Source: Branchipolynoe longqiensis (lineage: Eukaryota; Annelida; Polychaeta; Phyllodocida; Polynoidae). From it: a stretch of DNA of 64,000 nt. Where the stretch lies: NCBI GenBank assembly GCA_030323885.1, contig CM059187.1, forward strand, positions 86,422,614 through 86,486,613, given 5' to 3'. The first letter of the stretch is position 1. Every line of letters begins with the position of its first letter. The notes below the pieces were generated by a model, which saw only the letters and a list, made by a program, of their open reading frames with translations, searched no databases and was not told the DNA's origin. Both the position numbers and the translations under genes were made by a program. Positions 10,028 through 22,000 of the stretch are shown piece by piece.

Positions 10028-13000
10028 CTGTGAGGAGAAAGAATTTTTAAGTTGGCATCCTTTAATACAGATCTACACAACCTGAGGGCACAGTCTCTCA
10101 TACACACCGAGCAGAGAATATCAACCAAACTCTTTCTTATAAATGAATCAGGTACCAAATTGAGAATAGAACTGTATAATCTGATTTTTTTTAAAAGAAT
10201 TCTTGAAGATTTATACTGCCTATTATGGATAAGTCTGAATAGACTTGTTTTCACCATTAGACAGTTTGTCGATAGAAAGCCTGGGCCTACACTTTTACCG
10301 ACCCAAGGGATTTTAAAGCTCCCACACCACATAGACATGGTATGAGAGCAACTGGCCTTTGATGACACTGTAAGTTATACACAGCGGTGGAAATCCAAAT
10401 TGGCAGAGGTGGGGGCATGGGGAATCGAACCACCAACCTTCAGATTAGGAGTCCGACCTAGAAAAAAGTCAGACACTCTAACCACTCCACCACAGAGAAC
10501 ACCATATGGTTTTGAGTGTCTGCCATTTAATTATAACGCCATAGGATTGAGGAGAAATAATTTCTATTAAATTGGCTCAGTAATAGTATATTAATACGTC
10601 CTACGCAGCGACACATGCTAAATGGGCACACCTGTATCTATGTTGGACACACATGTTCATATAGATAAGTTTTGTTGGTTTCGACAATTGGATGCTTTCA
10701 TTGAACTATGCAGCTATAAGGAAGAGATTCCCTAAGCACAACTTACCTCCCTTAACTGCATAGTGTAATACCACCTTAGCTCATAAGCCCCAAGCTATCC
10801 AACTGGCTAACCCACTAACAAACCTTAGGTTTACCTATCTAACCGATGGGTACTTAGTTGCAACAGAGTTGGTTGGTTATTGAGGTTTTATGTCCTGGCA
10901 ACATCTAAGGTCATATCAGGACGGGTACCGACTTGTGACAGTGCACACTCATGGTGACTTTATAGTGCTGCCCCACTGAGAAATCAAGTCATTGGTTTGA
11001 CAGAAACTGACACACACACACATTTAATGATTGGTGGGAATAGAGCTACTACTATCATGTCTGGCAGGATATTTTCAAAATGACTGAACAATTCTTCATC
11101 TGTGTTTATCCCCGTAAACGAGATTTTATAATTATTAAGTTTTATTTTGAGACCAAACATATTGTAAGTTATTCCGATATTCAGCATAGGGGGAATGGAA
11201 ATGTTATATTACTGACCGGTGTACGTGACCAGGCACATGTATGTATATATATATATATATATATGTATGGGTTGGTGGTGCCTGAGTGGGATGTAAATAG
11301 ACATAGTGGTGCTGGCAGGTCTGGGTGCGAGTGCACTCAGGGCCTACCCCCTCTGCTGGGATAGGGATCACCACACTCATAGGTCAAGGTTGGTGGTTGC
11401 CATGGGGCCATACAGCTTGTGGTGGTGGGCAGACCACTGGTGTCCATGGGGACCAGGATTGCTGGATCCCTATTGGTAGGGCCAAGAATACTTGTTTCCC
11501 ATTGGGGGAAAAGGGTGGGGCGATACTCGACAATAAACCCATGTAACCATATAAATAATGAACCAGAGGGCTTGACTCTCTATTCTTCTTTACACTTTAT
11601 ACTGTTCCTTTCTCTTTGTCTGTATTGATTTCACTATAGCCTGCCTACACAGCCACAGATTTGAGCATTAGCCTTAGCCCTCATTAGGTATACGACCCAC
11701 CAATAAGGTACAGTGAAGGGAATATCTCAATTAAATTATTGCTTTGAGTTGGACTAATTGAGCAGTGGAAACTCACATGTCCTCACGATGAAGGGTCTTG
11801 CGCTTAGCCCAGTCAGATTGCCACTTCAACCAGTCTATCGTTGTCATGTCCTATTGCAATAAAAATGAGAAAGGATGAATTTAGCAACTTGGGAAAACAC
11901 AGTATTAATAAAAAAAACTAATTAAATGACATAATAAAAAGAATATCATAACTGCTTAATATTAATGCATTTTTTCTTAATTACGAGACATGTAATGCAC
12001 GAGTAATGTTTTATCTGAAACCACTAGTCAAATCATATCATATAAAATATCAATTACTAACACAGGAACATATATTATTATATATAAATTATGGAAACAA
12101 AACATACGTACACAAAAATACACAACATTTAACATAAATGGGCAAACATCAATAATTGTTGTCAATTTTAATTGAAGTTCAATAAATGAATGTCACTAAA
12201 AAGCACGAGGTTCCCGACAAACAAAGACAAAGAGAGTGCTCCGGGAACAACGTGAACGTGCAACATGCTAGCAGCTAACAAATTCCAAATTAACTCAATT
12301 ATGCAAAGAGGTTAGTGACAACGAAAGTGTAGTCGGGATTTAACACAAATAGGTATGCACACTTAGTTATGGTTTTTGTTAGGGTGAGAGTGAGAAGGGC
12401 TGATCTGGTTACTTGTATTTACATATTCACTTTAACTTGATATTAAGAAGAAGAAAAAACTATTTTCGCCGTGAATATGGCCTATGCTGCTGACACGGCG
12501 TAAAGAAACAACCAATCCAGCAATCAATCAATGATATTAAGTCATGACAGCAATATATACTCCCTAGGATAAATCAATTGGGAAAATGAACATCAGCCAA
12601 AGAGCTGTACGTTTGCAGGTGGTATCCATTCATTCAGTTGACTTGTTCTAGGCAATTCTAAGGTACTGGTAATCAACGTATGGACTGTCTAAAACAAACA
12701 AACAGACAAACACTTAGAGAATATGCTGCTACTTTTCGGGGGTGGGGATGGGGGTGCGAAGGATATCACAGTACTATGCCATAGCCCAATGCGATACTGG
12801 ATAGATTATACAAATTTGAGCGTTCTATTTTACCACTATTTTCGTATGGGGCATGTTGCAAACAAAGGGAAACATTGTACCTACAGCTGGACTTGGAACT
12901 CACGCTTCTGCTATTCCAGGGCGAGCGTCCTAACCATTAGACTATCTAGGCTCCCTGGTGCAATCACCCTATGCACGCCTATCTGACCACGTGGTTCCTT

Positions 13001-16000
13001 GCCTGTGAGGGCAGTGCACTGTGAATAACTTGGTATATGATCATCCAGTCGCCTACATGTGTTAAAGCTGCATAGTCCGATGAAATATCAAATTTTCAAA
13101 ACCAAACCAATTATCTAGATTTGATTTTACATATCTAACTTAGATACTGATCCACTTATTAAGCATTTGTTTCTGTGTAGAAGGCAATAATGAGTCAATT
13201 TAAGAGAACCTGTTACTGCAGAAGTCTATGGTGTCAGAGTTTTGGCAAGTTTGCCAAAACTAATTTTCCATGTTTGCACTCAAAATATCTCAAAAGCTTA
13301 CCATTTAAAATAAAAGTAACTTTGAACTAATGTAAAGTAGATAGTAGTGATCGATCTAATATATTTATCTCAGAAAAAATATGGAAATTCAAAACCATCG
13401 GACTATATAATACACATACACTTGTGGAAACAGGATACATAGCCCCTTCTTTGTGGCAGGCTACTATTAGGCCTGTGAACGTATTTGATCTCATGGAAAC
13501 TATTTGCTGAGACAATTTCACTACAGTCTCCATTAGAAACAAATGTATGACCAGAACTCTATCAATTTTGGGGTTCATGAAGTCTATGATTATATAAGTG
13601 AGTTTAAAGAATAAGATTCATAGTGAAGGATAAAGCTGAGAGGGAGACCAACTCCAGCTGAAGCTGTGACCCGGCATGCTCGGTTGCAGCTACAGTCCTT
13701 CCTGATTGATCAGTGGAACTCACATTGTTCAACACTGACACCTTAGCCATAATAAGAGATATAAGTCAAATAGCAGTTGACCCAAGCAACAGTACATACA
13801 GAGGAAATCTCTCACAGTGTGTGCAAAGGTTTCAAAGCACTAAAGTATCTATATGATGAAATCTCCGAAACCGTATTGACCATTCGATGCATACAATGAC
13901 TATTGCATGGCTGTTGGCAACGTGAAATTGCGTGACTGAAATATAGTCCAGCATTGTATAGTGCACAAACAGCAATCCCCCGACTAGGAAAACCACAGTC
14001 CCAGCCATGAGAATTGTTGTCACCTAGGAACCCCGTCCCAGCCTGCAGAAAGGCCTGGCAAACAAGGGGTGCAGGTAAAGGCACAGGTGAAACACTAAGG
14101 AGTAAAAAACAAACGGAAAACACAAGTGATAGAAGTATTAAACAGGGCTAACTGTAGAACTGCTTTTAGGAACCTACTAAAAGGAGACAAACAGTTAGTG
14201 GTGGTTAAGGCACATGACGTATGCTAGCTGTACACTGACTGAGAATTTGTCCTGCTGAGAATTTGTTTTTAGTTTGTCAGTAATCTTTGCAATAACTTGG
14301 AAATTTGGTATGGAGTTAAATCAAAGACATTCCACTCACTTAGGATAGGTTGACATGGATCTGTTACCATTGCATAAATTATCCAGTGTAAGGCTGGCAT
14401 AGCAGGTCCCGTAGCAAGCAGGCTCAAATCTTATGATTATTATATACTCAACAACACTGGAAGCCAACTTAATGCATTAATTAGATGTTGTGGTTTCCGT
14501 TATGACACACAAAAAATGTTCAAGAATTCCAAACGGTCTTCCTCCTGAATTTATTTGAAAGGCTGAATTCAAAGCTGCATAAATGAAATACCCGGTTTTC
14601 AAGCCCTATTGGTCTGTGTTAGACCTTCCTAATTACAGTAAAACGATGTGCTCATCCATCTTTATATATTTGCCCCATTTTGTCCATACGGTGATATGTA
14701 ATAATGTATTATCTAATTGTGGGGGAGGAGGCAGGAGGCAGGGAGGGACGGGGAGATTTGCACTGAGAATATTGGGGACTTGGTCGTTTTAAGATGTTAC
14801 TGATTATATCGTGGATTGGAACGGGTATCGGTGGACTGGTCACATTCTTCCAATTGTGTTCACCCTAGAACTGTATGATAATACACTTTGGTTTTATATA
14901 CACAGCCAATAGCTACAATAGGTAAACAGAATTCGTGTGAAAATCGGAACACATCAATGTGCAACCGAAAAGGAGGCAGATGCAGAAACCAAGTCAGGAG
15001 GATGAACGTGGGATACGGTTAGATGTGAGCCTAGACTAAACCTACATCTATGATACCTATATAGGTCGACTGTCAACAGGGGCACAGTTAAAATATAATG
15101 TAAAGTCAATGTTAGTAAAGCTTCGAGCACTCTTAAAGCAAATAAAAAAACGCCCCAAAAACACACACACAAAACTCATATACCTTTAATCTTCATCATT
15201 GCAGGGCTTTTTCCAGAGGGTAAATGGGTAAAATTCTGTACCCTTCAATTTTATGAGGGTATGACCCTGTACCCTTAAATTGTTTGGACCATTATTTTTT
15301 TTTTTTAAAAAGGTTCTTCAAGGAGCCAGAGACAACAAAGCCTCCAGAGCCCCAGACCGAGCAGAAATTTTAAAAAGTGCATATTATAACAGATGTAGTA
15401 TGGGGAAAAAATATGATGCCGAGAGAAATTGCTTACATGTGCATATAGTTCAATAATGTAGCTAAACCCCTGCTTTAGTTAATCTTTTCATAACTAAATG
15501 TAGGTTTAGTCTTCACAAAGAACAGACCCCCAAAATGATACTAATACACATTCCCTTGCAATATGTAAGCTGATGTCTACCGCCATAGCAATATGCTAAC
15601 CCCAATAAGGATGCCACCTGCATTAGTGCCTTCCCACAGCACGAGACAACCTGCATTTATGCAACCAACATGGCTATTTTAGTTTTTGCTTTTTATTATT
15701 AAAAAAAGTAAGTTGTATTCATGAAAATGTAGGAATTAAATTTAACTAAAGATTGGATCGAAAGAAATATCAGTTTTTAAACAAGAATTAGTATTAGGTA
15801 TGTAACTATGGAAACACACAAATCTGACTGGTATCCTCTATAACAATGTGCGGAAATATGGCACTAATGCAATGGTGGATTTAAAGACCATCATTCACCT
15901 ATCTGATTGGTTGGCTGAAAATCACATTAGAAGACAATTTTTGTGCGTTATATTGGTTTTTTTTAAAGAAGACCTGAATAGTAATATATTTGTAACAAGG

Positions 16001-19000
16001 GGTGTATGATTTTTTAAATTAATTTGTATCATAAATTTGTCGATTAAGTAAGGGAAATTTCAATCGCAGGTGATTGGCCTTCCTCATTCCAGTGCTATTT
16101 TCGCTACCATAATAATGATGAGCGCCAGGCTAGGTAGCGACACAATGATAAACTTCAGTGTTTGAACCCAACAGTTTAGAATCCCAGGAACTGCCACACA
16201 GAAAGCGGACGCTCAACTCAATCGGCCATCCCACTGTCCCTAATTTATAAGCAGAATAAAATGAGGGGGGAAAAAGCTAACACCACACTCTGCACACATA
16301 ACTGCAACAGGACGAAGTGGCCTGGTCCCCTTGCCCTTTGCTGAATATGGCAAACACATTTTCTCCCAAATTATATTGCTAAAGAGAGAAAACGCCATAT
16401 ATTACGATGGACTGACTTTATTTCAAATTATTATTATTATTATTATTATTGGGAATAACTGCTCAAAAGTGTTTTGGAAAACAATTCAAGACAATTATTG
16501 TGATTAGTTGTTAGAAGTATTTCACCCACCCACCCAACGCCACACTGAATTGCTGACACCAAACGCGATCGTCGAATGAGTGTAGCGTCCGCCTTCTGTT
16601 CTGGTTCGAACCCTGGCCGAGTCAAATCAATCACTTAAAAATTGATACTTGTCGCTACCTAGCATGGTGCTTGGCATTAATAGGATAGGGCAAGGAGTAG
16701 GTGAATGAAGAAGACCAATTGTCCGCGATTGAAATTTCCCCTGCTTAATCAACTAATGTACCAACAAACAAACAAAAACAACCATCCAATCAGACACAAG
16801 AAGGGCTGCCACTAAAACTAGTAAAAGACACAATAATGGTGGATGCGCCGACCCTGCCCCCCCACAACCAGATAACTGGAGAGCCGTGGGACATGCAGAA
16901 GCTGCGGAGGGGATATCAGTACAGTCCGTGCCACTCAGCGGTGGGCATTCAGACAGGAAAAGGGTTCGCATAACAAGCCACTCTGGCCATCTGCCCGCTG
17001 ACGCCCACTCACGGTCATCCAATTCGCCAAATGGTTGCAAAGCATCAGAGTGGCGAAGAAAAACATCCAAAAGGCCATGGCGCCTGTCAGCACCATGAAT
17101 GCTGTCGGGTGGGCACCGCTAAAGCCGTCCTCCTGGAAGTAAGGGCACGACGCCACACGGTCACAACAGGCTGGGACACCCCAACACCAGCCAGATTTAT
17201 TTGCTTGTTTGTTGGAGTTTTATGTCCTGGCAATACCTAAGGTCATATCTGAATGGATACCGACTTGTGACAGTGCACACATTTCAGGTAGGTTACGTAC
17301 TGGAACATTTTATTGGGGTGGGAGCAACTAGCCCTCTTGCCCACCCCCCCACCCTTACTTCCTGCTAGCTATGGCTCAAACGAGCTGCAGCTAAATGTAA
17401 TATCAACATCGCGTTGCATTTAATAACAATCAGCTCCCTTAGAGTTGGTTGTTGGAGTTTGACGTCCTGGCAACACCTACGGTCATATCAGGACAGGTAC
17501 CTACTTGTGACAGTGCACACTCATGGTGACTTTATAGTGCTTCCCCACTGGGAAATAAGGTTGCCAGCTCCACGACCCGATATCCCACTCAGTCATATTA
17601 TCCTGACACTGAGCTAACTAGTCCTTGCCCTATCCTATTAATGCCACGCGCCAAGCAAGGTAGAAACAAGTATCAATTTTATAAGTCATTGGTTTGACTC
17701 GACCGAGAATTGAACTCCTGATCTCCCGCACAGGAGGCCTGCGCTCTAATGATTCGGCCATCGCGCCCGCTATCCAGGCAGGTCAAGGGTTTGCATAACA
17801 AGCCACTCTGGCCGTCTGCCTGGCCGCACCCACTCACAGTCATCCAGTTCCCCAAATGGCTGCAAAGCATCACAGTGGCGAAGAAAAACATCCAGAAGGC
17901 CATGCTTCCCGTCAGCACCATGAACGCTGTCGGGTGAGCACCGCTAAAGCCATCCTCCTGGAAACAAGGGCATGACGGCACACGGTCAATATAGGCCAGG
18001 ACGCCCCGACACCAGCCAGATTTGTTTGCTTGTTTGTTGGAGTTTTACATCCTGGCAACATCTAAGGTCATATCTAGACGGATACCAACTTGTGACAGTG
18101 CATTCATGGCCCCACTGGGAGACCAGGCCGCGAGCACCATGACCCGATTTCACACTCAGTCACATTATCATGATACTGTGCCAACCAGTCCTTGTCCTAG
18201 TAATGCAGAGCGCCAGGATAGGTAGCGACAAGTATCAATTTTGTAAGTCATTGGTTTGACTCAACCAGGATTCAAACTCCCAATCTCCCGCACGAGAAGC
18301 CTGCGCTCTACCGATTCAGCTACCGCGTCCGGTGACAACAGCCAGACACCAGGCAACCTTGGGGCAGGCCTCCTTTCTGTTCGGACCATACCAATTCGCT
18401 GGAATAGTTCCATAACAAATGGCAAAATAGTTCTGTATATATGGGTCGGTTCTCTGAAACCCCATGCATTTACCCAAACATTTTTCAAGTTTTTTCTTGT
18501 ATGACATGATCTTGTTTGCCTTACAGTAATCAATAACATCTTATTAAATTTGTTGTTTATATTAAACTGATATTCCGGATGTGTGTTTGATTTCCATGTT
18601 CAAAGAGTGATATTAACATGTTGCCTAATTTAAGTATAAGATCAAAATCAAAAAGTGAAATAGTTTTTTTTTCCAACTCTGACATATGTAGAACATGTAA
18701 ACCCTCATGTAAACATGGATTCTGCTATTATTTGGAATGTCTTCTGCTATTATTTGGAACGTTTTCACTTCTCGTTTCCATGTCATACTTTAGTGCCCAG
18801 TTTCAGAGCATGACCCATATATGCTTCTATTGTATCGCCGTGAATAAGGCCTATCCTGCCGACACGGCGTAAAGCAACCACCAATCAATCAATCAAACCG
18901 TTTAATATAGTTAACACTGGTCATATATCTTCCATCTATATAAACATGTAACCCATATGTTATAGTCCCCACCGGTGGCAGGAATAGTTTTTAACGGGCC

Positions 19001-22000
19001 TCAGCCTTCGGCTTCGGCTAAACATAAATCACTTTGCCTACCAATTACATATATCCAGTAAAGTATGTATTTTAATGATAGTAGCACTTTACTAATATGT
19101 AGTAAAGGCCGGGAAATCATCTGACCTAGGCATATCATAGGTCAAGGAGCACATCCGCGGCATTTAAAAGTATTGTGGGACACAGATAGTGGAGATTTAG
19201 TTTTAAAGCTGCATAGTCCAATGAAAGCATCATATTTTCTTAACTAAAACACCTACCTAGATTTGCTCCTAAATATCTAAATTGCACATTTGTGCACTTT
19301 TTAAACATTTACTAATACACAAAAGGATTACTAAGTCAAGCAAATATAACCTGGCACTGTTGAAGCATATGATGTCCACCATTTCGAGGTACACACCAAA
19401 ATTAATGTTGCATGTTTTCATTTCAAAGTTAACCATTTAGAAAACTTTGAATTACTTGAAACTAAAGTGGAGATTCTGATCAAGCTTATATATGCATCAA
19501 ACACAAATAACTCAAAACCTGTCGGACTCTGCAACTTTAAATAAGTTGATAAAATTGTATATGTCTAACTGTGGTGGTAGTCGGAAAGAAATATTGGCAA
19601 TAATCAATATTGACAACAAATATAAATTCGGCATCTTTCATAATAAACACCATGTTGCTTCCGATCTTTCATTGGACATGGCAGGTCGACAGCGTTATAT
19701 TTTATATGCATCTCCTTCTAAATTAAAAATAAAATGCTAACAATATTATTATGAAGATAAATATGAGTAGTATTGTCTCTGTTGAATCACCCGCTTCTCT
19801 TTGAAAGAAACTAAATGTTGAAAAAAGCATGTCAAGAATATCTAGCTGGCTACAATCATTCAGCAAAGCGGACGAAAAGTAGATTCTGATAGCATAGCAT
19901 ATGCAATTGATAGAAACGGTAGATAGTTATTCAAATTAGATGCCAACATAATCCGAATAGCAATTTTAGATGCCAAAATGACAAGTATTTGACAAATAAT
20001 AAGCATTATGTGATAGCGAGTGACAATACTGTCAACTGAAAATACTTAAATTGAAACCTACATAGTCCAATGAAAGCATCACATTTTTTAAACCAAAACA
20101 CTTACCTATATATTTTATCCTACATATCCACCTTAGATATTGGTGCACTTATTAAGCATGCGTTGCTGCATAGAATTGAATAGTAAGTCAATTTAGAACC
20201 TGTTACTGCTGAAGCCAATGACATCCAGCATTTGAATGTGCATACCGAAACTAATCTAGCATACTTTCATTCCAAATATCTCCAAAGTTAGCCATGTTAC
20301 TTGTAACTAAAGCAAGGTAGATTATAATGAACACCGTAATATATTTATCTAAAACAAAAACATGGCAGAAACATAAAAACCATCAAACTATGCAACTTTA
20401 AGAAGGGAAAACTGCTAACTGGAACTTAAAGTGTAGCTGTGGCAGTATCCCCACTAGTTAATTCAACAATACTAGCTGGTGCGATTCATAGTGTGAAATG
20501 AGGAGTAGCATTGCCCTCGTAGCAGCACTAAACACTGTCTAATATTTTACATGAATATTCACTATATGCGAACAAATTATTACAATTCTAGAAATGTTCA
20601 CTGTCGCATAGTACTTAGAACTGCTAACAATATTTAGCTCTAACAGCTGACAAAGGTCATTACGGCTGAATGACTAATAGTCACAACTTAACTACAGAGG
20701 CCCTCAGCCTTGATTGGGTCTTAAATAACTCGCAGAGAATATGTTGTTCAATATATAAATCAATCACGAAATCATATTTGATCATAATAATAATAATAAT
20801 AATGATCGAATAGCATTATGTTGGTTATGTTGCTGACCCCTTAAATACACTAAGGAGAAACAATAATATGGACTGTATCATAGCAACGTTTTGTTCTCTG
20901 TGGCGGAGTGGTTAGAGTGTCTGACTTTTTTCTAGGTCAGACTCCTAATCTGAAGGTCAGTGGTTCGATTCCCTGTGCAATCACCTTTGCCAATTTGGAT
21001 TTCCACTGCTGTGTATAACTTACAGTGTCATCAAAGGCTAGTTGCTCTCATACCATGTCTATGTGGTGTGGGAGGTTAAAAATCCCTTGGGTCGGTAAAA
21101 GTGTAGGCTCGGGCTTTCTATCGACAAACTGTCTAATGGTGAAATCAAGCCTATTCAGGCTTATCCATAAGAGGCAGTATAAATCTTCAACAACAACAAT
21201 AACAACAAATTGGCCATTGATAATTTTTGGGGAGCGGACATCCAACAGGTCAAAAACTAATAACAGGGATGAAAGAGGTATTCGACAAAAAACACGGAAA
21301 GTATGAAAAGCATTAGAAAGTACTCTACCCACACATCATGTTATTACATATACCCACCTAAACTCCTAACGTAAAATCAGAAGGGAACATATAATAATCT
21401 CATGTTCGTTCCAAAATACAAGAATTTATTTGATATGATTAAAAAAATACTAAACTGCTAACTAGATGATCACCAAACACAGCATTGGCATGTCAAATTC
21501 AATCCAACACTGCACTAGGAATGTGTATGTGCATTGACGCAAAAAGGTTCAACGGGCAATAGGAGTTAAGAGTAGGCTAATTCTTTAATGAATGTAGCAT
21601 CAGGACACAATGCTTTTGAACAGTCACTTTTGGCTTAGTCACAATAAAGGATAAACAGCATGTATGACAGTAGTGACTTAATTGGAACTGACACTTGATG
21701 ATTCATATTAAGTTGTATTGATTCATAAGTGTACCTAACTCAAAGTTGAATCAGTATCTTTGTTAGATAGTACCTTCGGACAAGAGATGCAAGTCGGCCA
21801 GTAGTATATGTGTAGAAGACAGATGATCAGAGTAGTGGCACCCATTAGGGAGGCGTAGGTCAGCAGCTGCATGAATAAGTAGTGGTTCCCTTCGCCCACA
21901 CAGTTGTTGATCCTTAAACAGAGAAAAGGTTTGGCCTAGAAAATAATAGAGCACTTCACATTATTCTAGAGAGATAGGATGGAGGGAGGGAGGGAAGGAA

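Noticed and set aside
9898..10368. Single 156-codon minus-strand gene
   Set aside because: The upstream half is an antisense SINE-C; only 9898-10027 is coding, as exon 7 of the DHHC gene.
10984..11187. 67-codon minus-strand frame with [10 protein letters not shown], reminiscent of a LINE endonuclease start
   Set aside because: Too short and no second motif; could be chance.
20892..20985. tRNA gene (Arg, CCT anticodon)
   Set aside because: The head has A and B boxes but carries an inserted hairpin, lacks a matching acceptor stem and occurs as part of a 300-bp repeated SINE.
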